Source: an uncultured Dehalococcoidia bacterium
Lineage (GTDB): Bacteria > Chloroflexota > Dehalococcoidia > Lucifugimonadales > UBA3495
Assembly (NCBI GenBank): GCA_958296445.1
Contig: OY282565.1
Span: 372,001-436,000, forward strand
Direction of reading: 5' to 3'
DNA: 64,000 nucleotides
The translations under genes were made by a program, and so were the position numbers. Below, piece by piece: positions 1 through 8,857 of the stretch. Numbering within the stretch: position 1 is the first letter of the stretch; each line of letters opens with the position of its first letter. The notes under the pieces are model-generated. The model saw nothing but the letters and a program-made list of their open reading frames with translations. It was not told the DNA's origin and did not search any database.

Positions 1-2
1 TC

Positions 3-758
3 GTCCCGACCTACCCGCGTCACCCGCTGGTGATGGTACAGCAGGCGCAGATTGTGGCCCAGCTCGCCCCCGGCCGCTTCCGGCTGGGCGTCGGCCCCAG
101 CCACCGGCCCACTATCGAGGCTATGGGCATCGAGTTCAACGCGCCCTTGGCCCATCTGCGGGAATACCTGCAAATCCTGAAAGCCATCCTACAGAACGGG
201 CGGGTGGACTTCGACGGCGAACACTACACCGCCCACGACGGCATCGCCGAGCCGCTGGACATCGAGGTTATGGGGTCGGCGTTGCGTAAAGGCTCTTTCG
301 AGCTGTGCGGGGCCGAGGCCGACGGGGCGATAAGCTGGATTTGCCCGGCCCAATACCTGCACGACGTGGCCCTGCCCGCGATGCAGGCCGGGGCGCAGCG
401 GGCCGGACGGGAAACCCCGCCGCTCATCGCCCACGCCCCGGTCTGCGTCCACGGCGACGCCGACGAGGCCCGCGCCGCCGTCCGCCAGCAGGTGATGAAC
501 CCCCGCCTGCCCTACTACCAGCGGATGCTGGTTGAAGCCGGCTACCCCGAGGCCACCGAGGGCGTCTGGAGCGACGGGATGATTGACGGCGCGGTAATCT
601 GGGGCGACGAGGAGAAGTGCGCCGAGGGCGTCCAACGCCTGTTCGACTTGGGCGCAACGGAAGTCTTGGCCTCGCCCATCGCCGCAGGCAGCGACCCGGC
701 GGCTTCGGTAGACCGCACAATGCGGCTGCTGGGCCAGGCGGCGGCGGCGGCCAACTAA
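3..758 (+). CDS. LLM-class flavin-dependent oxidoreductase, 5'-truncated
   Basis: C-terminal part (about 250 residues) of a luciferase-like flavin-dependent oxidoreductase. The frame is open from base 3 and reads VPTYPRHPLVMVQQA, a conserved internal stretch of the family, so the GTG at 30 is internal and the true start lies outside the window. The GRFRLGVG loop and the FDGEHY region of the TIM barrel are present, and the gene ends at a natural TAA. The cofactor is probably F420 or FMN; the substrate cannot be deduced. Full-length paralogues lie at 25538 and 43991. Confidence 0.85.
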   Translation, partial: VPTYPRHPLVMVQQAQIVAQLAPGRFRLGVGPSHRPTIEAMGIEFNAPLAHLREYLQILKAILQNGRVDFDGEHYTAHDGIAEPLDIEVMGSALRKGSFELCGAEADGAISWICPAQYLHDVALPAMQAGAQRAGRETPPLIAHAPVCVHGDADEARAAVRQQVMNPRLPYYQRMLVEAGYPEATEGVWSDGMIDGAVIWGDEEKCAEGVQRLFDLGATEVLASPIAAGSDPAASVDRTMRLLGQAAAAAN

Positions 759-797
759 GGGCGCGGTTGCCCGGCATTGGCGTACTTGGGGCGGAAG

Positions 798-3494
798 TCA
801 GCCGCGCCCTGAATCCGTCCGCTCTAGGTTCAGGGCCAGCAGCCGCTCCAAGATAGCCGCGTTGTCCAGCCCGGCGGGCCAGCCGTAAGCGTCGGCTACG
901 GCGGCGTCCAGCGCGTTATGCGCGTTGTCCAGCCAGGTGGGGCGCCGGTTGTACAGTCTGGTCAAGGTTTCTCTAGCGTCGTCCCGCAGCGCGTTCTCCC
1001 GCCACTGGTTCAGCCGCGCTGCGGCGTCGGCGATGGCGGCGCGTTGCGCGTCGTCGGGTTCCGGGAAGGGAAAGGTCTCGAAGCAGGCGGAAATTATGTA
1101 CCGCATCCCGCTTCCCGCCTCTCGCAATTGAGTTCCCATCGCCCGCGCCCAAACTTCGTGAATGCGGGAATGCATCACGCCGAAAAAGTAATCATCATCG
1201 CGGGCGAACACGACAATAGTCTTGTCCGGCAGTATGTTGCCATCAATGTATGAAAACAGCCGGTGCCGGGATACTTGGCTGGTTCCAATATATCGCTCTA
1301 ACCCTGATATGGCTCTCCGCATCATTGGGGCCGCTGAACCGTGCAGCCACCAGCGTTCTGCCCGGCGGAGCATCCTGTTGTTGACTCGTTCCGGCCTTAC
1401 ATTCGCCAAAACATACTCAAAGGGGGCCTCATACAAGGCAGCTTCGGACTCCGGCATATCCACGCCAAAGTCAATAATCCACATATCCCTTGACCGTTGA
1501 TTTATGTCGCGGCCAATCATCCAGCGTTTGATGACATCGCTGTTGGGTTTACCGTTGGGATTGGAACGGCTCAACATTTCTCCAGCGACTGCCCTGCTGA
1601 TTTCAAAAGGCCCGTGTTTTCCTTCACCCGCAAAAGCGATGCCGACATTTTCCGCCAGCCGCTGCGCTTGGGTGATGTCGCCATTGGACGTCAGGTTGCT
1701 GTGGATGCTGCTTACGGATACGCCGTCCAGCGTGCGGTTGGTTTCGGCCCCGTTGTCGAAACCGATGATGGAGATATGCACATTGGCGCCCTCGAGAATC
1801 CAGTTCCGGTCGGATATGGCGGCGAAAATATCGCCGGTTTCCTTGATTCGGGCCAATACCCGGCGGTTGTTCTGAAACCTTATGGCCTGGGTTGCCAGCA
1901 GCCCGGCGCGGCGGGTTTTGCCGCTTTCAATCTGGGCGCGGGCCTTCTCGAACCAGTAACAGCAATAGTCGCTGGCGTTGGGGATGCGCCCGCCAAAGAG
2001 TCCATAGACCGCGTTGGCGTAATCATCGCCCAGCTCTCTGCGAAAGGGCAGGCTGCCCAGAAAGGGCGGGTTGCCGATGATAAACTCGGCGGGGGGCCAC
2101 TCCGTTTCCTGCGGGTTTTGGGTGTCGCCGTTGTTGAGGATGGCGTCGGTCTGGCGTATAGAGTTGTTCATCGGGGCCAGAATCGGGATATGCCGGTAGC
2201 GTATGCCGTTGGAGATATGCCACTGGATATAGCCAATCCAAAGGGCGGTGCGGGACAGTTCGGCGGCGTAGGGGTTTATCTCTAGGCCCAGCATCTGGTT
2301 GGGCCTGACCGAGGTATACATTTCGGCCCAGCCTTGGGCGTCGTTGAAGTCAATAAGCTGCTTTTCCAAGTCCAGCAGGGAGCGCAGGGCGATGTAGAGA
2401 AAGTTGCCGCTGCCGCAGGCCGGGTCAAGGACGGTGACCGATGCCAGCCGCTGTTGAAAAGCCTCTAGCCTGATGCGGGCCGCTGGGCTGTCGTCATTGT
2501 CTATCAGGGCGTTCACTTCCTGCTGGGCGGTTTCCCACTCGCGGCGCAGCGGCTCTATCACTACCGGCTCGACTACCTGTTCGATGTCCTCGGCGCCGGT
2601 GTAATGGGCGCCTAGCTGGGAGCGCTTGGAGGCGTCCAGCGCCCGCTCGAACAGGGTGCCGAATATGGACGGCTCGATGTTGCGCCAGTTCTGGTTGATG
2701 GCGTCATTGAGCAGCAACAAAGCGTTGCGGCTGAACTGCACGGTGTCGGCGGCATTGAACAGGTCGCCGTCGAAATGGTCAACGTTGAAAGGGCCGAACC
2801 GCCCGCCGCGGGCCATCTGCCCGAACAGGTCGCGGATGGCTTCATCGAACACCGCCGGTCGGCGGTACTGTTGTTGCACGGTTTGGGTGAAAAGCTCGTT
2901 GCGCAAGATCCCGGCGTCCTCGGCGAACAGGCAGAACACGATTTGATTAAGGTAGCGGGCCAGCTTTTCCGGGTCGGCATCCAGGAGTTCCATATCGGCG
3001 ACGATTTTATGGAACAGATTGGCGGTTTCCCCGGTCACCTTGGCTACGGTGCGGTTGGGGCGGAAATCGGACGGGGAGTGAAAAACGCGCCGCAACTGTT
3101 CCAGATACTCTTGCAGGAACAGGGATGTTACCGGGATTTCGTATTGCACCGTTTCCATTCCGGGGAAGTTGGTTTGTATCCGTATAGTGCGGAAAGAGGA
3201 TACGATGAGCAGCGGCGGGGTCTTAAGGTGAATCTGATAGCGGAGCAACTGGTTCATTCCATAGTTCAGGTCGGCGTCGCTGCTCTTGAACTCCCAGCCG
3301 AAATGATCCTCGTAATAGGCGTCGGCGAATCCGCCCGGCACCCACTTCTCAAAGGTGAAAATCTCGGGGTTCCTGAATTCTGCGGGCGTGGGATGCTCCA
3401 CTAGGGCGCAGATGTCGTTAAAGAAAGACTGCGCCCCTTGCCTTTCGCCAAAGGTTGTGCGGCGCCACTTGTCAATAAACTGCTTCGGCTCCAT
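798..3494 (-). CDS. MmeI-like type IIL restriction-modification enzyme
   Basis: Single-chain DNA methyltransferase-endonuclease of 898 aa, close to MmeI in length (about 920). The N-terminal nuclease has D58 followed ten residues later by E68-x-K70, the same spacing as the MmeI D-x9-ExK site. A helical spacer follows, then the gamma-type N6-adenine methyltransferase: GAHYTG at 295-300, motif I LDPACGSGNF at 356-365, GLEINPYAAELS at 403-414 and motif IV NPPF at 475-478. The C-terminal 250-300 residues should hold the target-recognition domain. All catalytic motifs look intact, so both modification and cleavage are expected. No separate specificity or methylase gene adjoins it, as is normal for type IIL. 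Confidence 0.9.
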   Translation of the reverse strand: MEPKQFIDKWRRTTFGERQGAQSFFNDICALVEHPTPAEFRNPEIFTFEKWVPGGFADAYYEDHFGWEFKSSDADLNYGMNQLLRYQIHLKTPPLLIVSSFRTIRIQTNFPGMETVQYEIPVTSLFLQEYLEQLRRVFHSPSDFRPNRTVAKVTGETANLFHKIVADMELLDADPEKLARYLNQIVFCLFAEDAGILRNELFTQTVQQQYRRPAVFDEAIRDLFGQMARGGRFGPFNVDHFDGDLFNAADTVQFSRNALLLLNDAINQNWRNIEPSIFGTLFERALDASKRSQLGAHYTGAEDIEQVVEPVVIEPLRREWETAQQEVNALIDNDDSPAARIRLEAFQQRLASVTVLDPACGSGNFLYIALRSLLDLEKQLIDFNDAQGWAEMYTSVRPNQMLGLEINPYAAELSRTALWIGYIQWHISNGIRYRHIPILAPMNNSIRQTDAILNNGDTQNPQETEWPPAEFIIGNPPFLGSLPFRRELGDDYANAVYGLFGGRIPNASDYCCYWFEKARAQIESGKTRRAGLLATQAIRFQNNRRVLARIKETGDIFAAISDRNWILEGANVHISIIGFDNGAETNRTLDGVSVSSIHSNLTSNGDITQAQRLAENVGIAFAGEGKHGPFEISRAVAGEMLSRSNPNGKPNSDVIKRWMIGRDINQRSRDMWIIDFGVDMPESEAALYEAPFEYVLANVRPERVNNRMLRRAERWWLHGSAAPMMRRAISGLERYIGTSQVSRHRLFSYIDGNILPDKTIVVFARDDDYFFGVMHSRIHEVWARAMGTQLREAGSGMRYIISACFETFPFPEPDDAQRAAIADAAARLNQWRENALRDDARETLTRLYNRRPTWLDNAHNALDAAVADAYGWPAGLDNAAILERLLALNLERTDSGRG

Positions 3495-3696
3495 TCCCTG
3501 CCCCTTGCCCCTGCCTTGCCCGAAACGCCTTTCCGGGAGTATATCCTAGGCAGCCGGGCGTTTGCCAATCCTGCGGCGCGATTCTAATATAAGCGCAATA
3601 CCCCGCAATACCCAAGGGCAACCTGTAGGGAAACGGCGCGGCCATTGGCCCGGACAGCGCGGCTTGGCCGGAAGATTCCCAAGCGACGGAGGAGCT

Positions 3697-5259
3697 ATGC
3701 AATATGACGTTATCGTAGTCGGCGGCGGGTCGGCGGGCTGTACGCTGGCGGCCCGGCTGTCGGAAGACCCCGGCCGCTCGGTGCTGCTGCTGGAGGCCGG
3801 GCCGGATTACCCGGACTTCGAGGGGCTGCCCGACGAGCTGAAGTACGGTTTCAACAACGGCGCGTCGGAGGTGGATTCGCCCTTCAACTGGTCTTATTCC
3901 GCGGTCGGCAGCGCCCGGCAGTCGCAGCCTATGGAAATCGCGCGGGGCAAGGTCATCGGCGGCTCCGGCTCGGTCAACGGGCAGGTTTTCCTGCGCGGGC
4001 TGCCCGAGGACTACGATTCTTGGGCGGAACAGGGCAACGGCGAGTGGAGCTATGTTAATGTGCTGCCCTTTTTCCGCAAGCTGGAAACCGACTGGGACGT
4101 GCGTGACGACTTTCATGGTTCCGACGGCCCGGTTCCGGTGCGGCGGGTGCCGCGGGGCGACTGGCTGCCGGTCTACGAAGCCTTTCACCAGTCCACGCTG
4201 GACGCCGGTTTTCCCTATGACCCGGATATGAACCACCCGGAAACCACCGGCACCGGGGCAGTGCCGATGAACAACCCCGGCAACATCCGAATGAGCGCGG
4301 CCCTGGCCTACCTGAACCCGGCCCGCCACCGGCTGAACCTCACGGTGCGCGGCGGGGTGACGGCGCGGCGGGTGGTGTTCGCCGCCCCCGGCGGGGGAGA
4401 AGGGCCGCGGGCGGTGGGCGTCGAAGTCGAAAGCGGCGGCGAAGTGTTCACTGTCGAAGGCGGGGAGATAGTCCTCTGCGCCGGAGGCATAGCCTCGCCC
4501 CAACTGTTGTTGCTGTCGGGCGTCGGCCCGGAGGAACGGCTGCGGGAGTTGGGCATCCCGGTGACGGCGAACCTGCCCGGCGTGGGGCGCAACCTGCGCG
4601 ACCATCCTATGGCGCTGGTGGAGCTGGAGCCAGCCGAGGGGGTGGACTTGGCCGAGGATATGCCCCGCATCCAGACCGGCCTGCGCTACACGGCTCAGGG
4701 TTCGGGCCACCGCAACGATATGCAAATCACGCTTACCTCTTACGCCGGGCAAGGCGGGGGCGACCCTATCGCGGGTTCCGCCCGCCGCCGCAACGGGCGC
4801 ACGCTGCACTTTACCGTCATACTGGAGCTGGCCGAGAGCGCGGGCGAGCTTACCTTGAACCCTGGCGGCGGCCCGCGCCTGGACTACCGCTACCTGGAAC
4901 ACGAGGCCGACCTGCGGCGGATGCGCGAGGGCATCCGGCTGTGCGCCCGGCTGCTGGAGCATAGCCGGTTCCGCCCGCTGGTGGGCGGCCTGCTGGCCCC
5001 CACCGAGGCCGACCTCGAAACCGACGAATCGCTGGACGCCTGGCTGTACGAAAACATCGCCACTACTTTTCACACTTGCGGCTCCTGCAAGATGGGGCCG
5101 GACGATGACCCTATGGCGGTGGTAGACCAGTATTGCCGGGTGCGCGGCCTGCAAGGGCTGCGGGTGGTAGACCTGTCGGTAGCCCCCAATGTAGTCCGCG
5201 CCAACACTAACGCCACCGCGATAATGATTGCGGAAAGGGCCGCCGGGTGGTTCGCCTAA
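3697..5259 (+). CDS. GMC-family FAD-dependent oxidoreductase (choline dehydrogenase-like)
   Basis: Flavoprotein alcohol oxidase or dehydrogenase of 520 aa. The ATG at 3697 is chosen because GGAGGAG lies just upstream and the product starts directly with the dinucleotide-binding fold (MQYDVIVVGGGSAG, residues 1-14, ending in LLLEAGP). The GMC signature ARGKVIGGSGSVNG lies near residue 90, a second signature (GGIASPQLLLLSGVGP) near 270, and the catalytic pair is the His of TTFHTCGSCKMG plus the Asn of ANTNATAIMIAERA near the C-terminus. The frame extends upstream to 3562, but that part has no homology features. Substrate unknown; a PNPOx-like gene follows 50 bases later in the same direction. 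Confidence 0.9.
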   Translation: MQYDVIVVGGGSAGCTLAARLSEDPGRSVLLLEAGPDYPDFEGLPDELKYGFNNGASEVDSPFNWSYSAVGSARQSQPMEIARGKVIGGSGSVNGQVFLRGLPEDYDSWAEQGNGEWSYVNVLPFFRKLETDWDVRDDFHGSDGPVPVRRVPRGDWLPVYEAFHQSTLDAGFPYDPDMNHPETTGTGAVPMNNPGNIRMSAALAYLNPARHRLNLTVRGGVTARRVVFAAPGGGEGPRAVGVEVESGGEVFTVEGGEIVLCAGGIASPQLLLLSGVGPEERLRELGIPVTANLPGVGRNLRDHPMALVELEPAEGVDLAEDMPRIQTGLRYTAQGSGHRNDMQITLTSYAGQGGGDPIAGSARRRNGRTLHFTVILELAESAGELTLNPGGGPRLDYRYLEHEADLRRMREGIRLCARLLEHSRFRPLVGGLLAPTEADLETDESLDAWLYENIATTFHTCGSCKMGPDDDPMAVVDQYCRVRGLQGLRVVDLSVAPNVVRANTNATAIMIAERAAGWFA

Positions 5260-5310
5260 GCCACTGCCCGGCGGCTGGCAAACCGGAAAGATATAACGCG
5301 AGGAGCAGGT

Positions 5311-5820
5311 ATGGGGATTCTGAACGACGATATGAAACGGGTGGTGCGGCAGCAACGGCTGGGGTTTATCGCTACTGTATGCCCCGACGGGACGCCCAAT
5401 CTTTCGCCCAAGGGGACGGCGGCGGTGTGGGACGACGACCATCTGGTGTTCGCCGACTTGGCGTCGCCGGTCACTATGGCGAACCTGCGCCATAACCCGG
5501 CCCTGGAGCTGAATGTGGTGGATGTGTTCGCCCGCAAGGGATACCGCTTCAAGGGAAAGGTTAGCATCGTTGAAAAGGACGGACAGGACGGGGATTTGTT
5601 CGAGGAAATCCGCCACGCCTTCGAGACGGGCGGCCGGGGGGTGCATCAGGTGCAGTTGCCCGCCCGGGCCTATGTGCTGCTGAAGGTGGAGCGGGCGCTG
5701 CCGGTGGTGTCCCCGGCCTATGTGCCAGGCAAAACGGAACACGCTACCCGCGAGGAATGGGCGCAACACTGGGCCAATGTCCAGCAAAGCCGAATGGCGG
5801 AACTGGAAGGGCAGGGATAG
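5311..5820 (+). CDS. Pyridoxamine 5'-phosphate oxidase-like flavin/F420-binding protein
   Basis: Small split-barrel protein of 169 aa. The N-terminal half carries the family pattern LGFIATVCPDGTPNLSPKG followed by LVFADLASPVTMANLRHNP, the flavin-phosphate binding part of the split barrel. A good ribosome site (AGGAGCAGG) precedes the ATG. It follows the GMC oxidoreductase closely and may be co-transcribed. These proteins bind FMN, F420 or sometimes haem and reduce small molecules; true pyridoxamine-phosphate oxidase activity is unlikely at this length. Specific substrate unknown. Confidence 0.8.
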   Translation: MGILNDDMKRVVRQQRLGFIATVCPDGTPNLSPKGTAAVWDDDHLVFADLASPVTMANLRHNPALELNVVDVFARKGYRFKGKVSIVEKDGQDGDLFEEIRHAFETGGRGVHQVQLPARAYVLLKVERALPVVSPAYVPGKTEHATREEWAQHWANVQQSRMAELEGQG

Positions 5821-5835
5821 CCGGTTCGTTGCGGG

Positions 5836-6020
5836 TTGTCTGAATCGGGGTTTGGGGGATTTACCGGGTTGCCGGATTGTCTGAATCGGGGTTTGGGGGA
5901 TTTACCGGGTTGCCGGATTGTCTGAATCAGGATTTTCGGGATTTGGGGATTACGGGATTGTCTGAATCAGGATTTTCGGGATTAAAGGATTTACGGGATG
6001 GGGAATCCTGATTCGGACAA
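5836..6020. repeat. Palindromic intergenic repeat family A
   Basis: Four head-to-tail copies of a unit beginning TTGTCTGAATC(A/G)GG (5836, 5877, 5918 and 5962) close with the inverted form AATCCTGATTCGGACAA, so the block can fold back on itself. The first two units are near-identical tandem copies of about 41 bp. The same family recurs near 21460, at 56980-57105 and at 61590-61755. The rest of the gap to 6449 holds a T-rich stretch (6078-6110) also present near 21410, a family B element and a promoter; no coding potential is seen. Confidence 0.8.
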
Positions 6021-6251
6021 AGAATCGCGGCAGTGTAGGGCTTGGGGTTCGCGGATAGGCGGTTCACCTCTGGGGGTTCGGGATTTTTTTTGATTTTCCT
6101 CCCATTTTCCGCCATTTTGGCTTGGCGGGCGGGTTGGGGACGGTTTGCGGGCTGGCCGATTGTTTGGGATTCACAGGTATTATGTTAGCGGGGTGCATTC
6201 GGGGTTGGCAAGGGGCAAGTGTCAGGAAAATGGGCGGGGGCTGAATTTACC

Positions 6252-6292
6252 GGGGGACGCCCCCACCCTAACCCTCCCCCGGAGGGGGAGGG
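6252..6292. repeat. Palindromic repeat family B (CCCTCCCCCGGAGGGGGAGGG)
   Basis: A GC-rich element with a perfect CCTCCCCC/GGGGGAGG palindrome preceded by GACGCCCCCACCCTAAC. Near-identical copies occur at 24365, 24421 and 51152, and a fragment lies at about 8782. It may form a hairpin in RNA on either strand. The downstream bases (6293-6380) contain three short imperfect repeats ending in AAATTTCGC or GGGAATTTCGC. Confidence 0.75.
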
Positions 6293-6388
6293 AATTTCGC
6301 ACAGCACACCGACAAGGGTGGGAATTTCGCCCGGTACGCCGACAAGGGGGGGAAATTTCGCAATTTTCCTCGACAAGGCCCTGGGGCT

Positions 6389-6417
6389 TTGCTATTCCGC
6401 CGTCTTTGTAATAATAT
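6389..6417 (+). promoter_or_regulatory. Sigma70-like promoter for tRNA-Gly
   Basis: TTGCTA at 6389-6394 and TAATAT at 6412-6417 are separated by 17 bases, and the tRNA begins 33 bases further on. Prediction by eye only. Confidence 0.5.
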
Positions 6418-6449
6418 GGTAGGGGATGGTTGATGTCCCTGTTCCGCGA

Positions 6450-6524
6450 GCGGGTGTAACTCAGTGGTAGAGTGCTTGCTTCCCAAGCAAGACGTCGAGG
6501 GTTCGAATCCCTTCGCCCGCTCCA
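6450..6524 (+). tRNA. tRNA-Gly (CCC anticodon)
   Basis: Acceptor stem GCGGGTG pairs with CGCCCGC. D arm, anticodon arm (CTTGC/GCAAG around loop TTCCCAA) and T arm (GTTCGAATC) are all complete. The anticodon is CCC, which reads glycine GGG codons. The CCA tail is encoded in the DNA. Confidence 0.97.
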
Positions 6525-6595
6525 TTTTCTTTCCCCTCCCGGCGCCGGGCCCTTTCCTTGCCGTAACTCCCGCCCATCCCGCTATTTCCCTTGCG

Positions 6596-6624
6596 TTGCC
6601 CGTTGATTCGGGCTGTGGTAAATT
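6596..6624 (+). promoter_or_regulatory. Possible promoter for rpsU
   Basis: TTGCCC at 6596-6601 and TAAATT at 6619-6624 with a 17-base spacer, 36 bases before the rpsU start. The match to consensus is moderate. Confidence 0.4.
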
Positions 6625-6660
6625 AGGCTCAATATCCGGCAATATGGCAGGGAGTTTTCT

Positions 6661-6855
6661 ATGGCTTATGTCACCCCCCGCGAAGGCGAAGGCGCCGAGA
6701 GCCTGGTCAACCGCTTTCGGGCGTCGGTTCAGCACTCCGGCATCCTGCGGGAACTGAAAGACCGCCGCTTCTTTCGCTCCAAGGCGCAGAAGGAACGCTT
6801 GGCGGCGCAGCGTGCCGCCCGCCGCCGCCGCCGTCAGAGCCGCCGCAACCGCTAG
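6661..6855 (+). CDS. rpsU: 30S ribosomal protein bS21
   Basis: Protein of 64 aa, the usual length for bS21. It starts MAYVTPREGEGAESLVNRF and has the helix-helix core (ELKDRRFF) and a strongly basic Arg-rich tail ending RRRRRQSRRNR. bS21 binds the 30S platform and assists initiation-complex formation. The ATG follows GGCAGGGAG. It lies alone between tRNA-Gly and a repeat block. Confidence 0.95.
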   Translation: MAYVTPREGEGAESLVNRFRASVQHSGILRELKDRRFFRSKAQKERLAAQRAARRRRRQSRRNR

Positions 6856-6887
6856 GGCCGCGCTTTTGGCGATGATGCCGTTGCGTC

Positions 6888-7165
6888 ATTCTTGCGAAGG
6901 CGGGGCTGCGGGGGCGGCGCTGGATTCCCGCTTTCGCGGGAATGACGGGGGCGGCGGTAATGACGATTGCGAAATTGCCCTTTGTCGCCCTGAGCGAAGG
7001 GAAGGGTCTGGTTGCCCAAGGTGAGATTCTTCGCTTTGCTCAGAATGACAGACAGGTTTTGCCAGGATGACAGCCTTTTGCTCAGGATGGCAAAGGGCTA
7101 CGGTGACAAAGGGCCAGAATGACAAAAGGACAGGATGGCGAAGGGTTAGGATGACAGGCGTTGGC
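6888..7165. repeat. Composite repeat block: GGGAATGACGG hairpin plus family C
   Basis: Begins with a hairpin element (ATTCCCGCTTTCGCGGGAATGACGG) split around a short loop, followed by repeat family C: CCCTGAGCGAAGGGAAGGGTCT, then GAGATTCTTCGCTTTGC and TCAGAATGACAG. Decayed, shortened copies of the last part run to about 7165. No gene is present between rpsU and tRNA-Ser. Confidence 0.75.
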
Positions 7166-7172
7166 GTTGCCC

Positions 7173-7201
7173 TTGCCGTGGTGGGGCGCATTTGATACCA
7201 T
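7173..7201 (+). promoter_or_regulatory. Possible promoter for tRNA-Ser
   Basis: TTGCCG at 7173-7178 and TACCAT at 7196-7201 with a 17-base spacer; the tRNA starts 11 bases later. Confidence 0.4.
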
Positions 7202-7211
7202 TGGGATAGCT

Positions 7212-7304
7212 GGAGGGATCGCATAGTGGCCTAGTGCGGGCGCCTGCTAAGCGCTTAACCCGTTAAAAGCGGGTTCATGGGTTCGAATCCCATTCCCTCC
7301 GCCA
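7212..7304 (+). tRNA. tRNA-Ser (GCT anticodon)
   Basis: Class II tRNA with a long variable arm (AACCCG/CGGGTT). Acceptor GGAGGGA pairs with TCCCTCC, and the anticodon loop CTGCTAA gives GCT, which reads AGC and AGU. Discriminator G and encoded CCA are present. Confidence 0.95.
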
Positions 7305-7371
7305 CCCTTTCCCCCGTTCCGGTTGTTGCGGCCCTGATTTTGATTCCGCCGGATTTGCCATTATCAGCATT

Positions 7372-8718
7372 ATGAACAGCTTTCACATCTGGACTATCGG
7401 CTGTCAGATGAACACGGCGGACTCCGAGCGCCTGGCTTCCGCCCTGGAGCAGTTGGGCTTGGAGTCTTCGGGCAACGCCAGCGATGCCGACGTGGTCGTC
7501 CTGAACTCCTGCGTGGTGCGGCAGTCGGCGGAAGACAAGGTGGTCGGCAACCTGGGCGCGGTGTCGCGGCTGAAGAAGCAGAACCCCGACAGGGTCATCG
7601 CCTTGATGGGCTGTATGGTGGGGCCGCAGACCGGCCAGTTGGCCCGCCGCTTTCCCTATGTTGACGTTTTTATGCGTCCGCAACAGTTCGAGCCGTTGCT
7701 GGAGCTGGTGGGCGAGCGCCTTAGCCTGGACTGGGAGGGCTGCGTCGGTTCGCTGGCCCCGGCCCGTCCCGGCGTCACTTGTCACGTTCCTATCATTCAC
7801 GGCTGCGACTTGATGTGCAGCTTCTGCATTATTCCTTACCGCAGGGGGCGGCAGGCCAGCCGCCCGGTGGACGACATCGCCCGCGAAGTGGAGCTGCTGG
7901 TTGGGCGCGGCGTCCGCGAGGTGACGGTGCTGGGGCAAACGGTGGACGCTTACGGCCACGATTTGCCGGAACAGCGCGGGGGGCGGCCTGACCTGGCCGC
8001 GCTGCTGACCCGTCTCAACGCCATAGACGGCCTGGACCGCATCCGCTTTCTCACCTCGCATCCGTCCTATATGAGCCGCGGCATCATCGAAGCGGTGGCC
8101 GAACTGCCCAAGGTGTGCGAGCATATCAACCTGCCGGTGCAGGCCGGGGATGACGAAGTGCTGGCCCGTATGCGCCGCAATTACACCCGCGCCGACTATA
8201 TCGCGCTGGTGGAGGAAATCCGCGACACCGTGCCGGGCGCGTCCCTCAGCACCGATATTATCGTCGGCTTTCCGGGCGAGACCGATGGGCAGTTCCGGCG
8301 CACTCTTGAGCTGGTGGAGCAACTGCGGATGGACAAGGTGCATTGCGCGGCCTATTCCACGCGCCCCGGCACCATCGCCGACCGCACGATGGAGGATGAC
8401 GTGCCGCAGGCGGAGAAGGTCAGCCGCCGCCAGCAGGTGGACGCCTTGCAAGAAAGCATCCTTGCCGAAATCAACGCCGGGCTGGTGGGCCAAGATTTCG
8501 AGGTGCTGGTCGAGGGGCGAAACAAGGGCAAGTGGCAGGGCCGCACCCGCTCCAACAAGCTGGTGTTCTTTCCTATGGCAGATACCTCTATAGCAGACTC
8601 CGAATCCCCCATATTCAGCAACGACGGGGGCCCGGACGGGGGCGACCGGCTGGGCGAGCTGGTCAATGTGCGCATTGACCGCGCCGGGCCGTGGTCGTTG
8701 CAAGGCCAACCGAATTAG
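7372..8718 (+). CDS. miaB: tRNA-2-methylthio-N6-isopentenyladenosine37 synthase
   Basis: Radical-SAM methylthiotransferase of 448 aa acting on i6A37 of tRNAs. The N-terminal UPF0004 domain supplies C11, C47 and C81 for the auxiliary 4Fe-4S cluster. The radical-SAM motif is C145-x3-C149-x2-C152 (HGCDLMCSFCIIPYRRG), and the C-terminal TRAM domain lies near residues 375-445. The Cys spacing and the RGRQASRP stretch favour MiaB over RimO or MtaB. It lies directly after tRNA-Ser and before nadA, another Fe-S enzyme. Confidence 0.92.
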   Translation: MNSFHIWTIGCQMNTADSERLASALEQLGLESSGNASDADVVVLNSCVVRQSAEDKVVGNLGAVSRLKKQNPDRVIALMGCMVGPQTGQLARRFPYVDVFMRPQQFEPLLELVGERLSLDWEGCVGSLAPARPGVTCHVPIIHGCDLMCSFCIIPYRRGRQASRPVDDIAREVELLVGRGVREVTVLGQTVDAYGHDLPEQRGGRPDLAALLTRLNAIDGLDRIRFLTSHPSYMSRGIIEAVAELPKVCEHINLPVQAGDDEVLARMRRNYTRADYIALVEEIRDTVPGASLSTDIIVGFPGETDGQFRRTLELVEQLRMDKVHCAAYSTRPGTIADRTMEDDVPQAEKVSRRQQVDALQESILAEINAGLVGQDFEVLVEGRNKGKWQGRTRSNKLVFFPMADTSIADSESPIFSNDGGPDGGDRLGELVNVRIDRAGPWSLQGQPN

Positions 8719-8857
8719 GCGTGTCCCAAGATTGTCGGCGGAATGCGGAGCGTATAGCGCGGAATCTGCCCCGGTCATCCCATCCCCCGAGGGGGAGGGC
8801 CAGGGCGGGGCGAACCGCAGCGGCAAGCAACCGTATTCCCCGTTGGGAGAATCGAGA

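Noticed and set aside
3472..5787. 771-codon open frame on the minus strand
   Set aside because: It is antisense to the GMC and PNPOx-like genes; composition is His/Gln/Gly-rich with no domain, caused by high GC.
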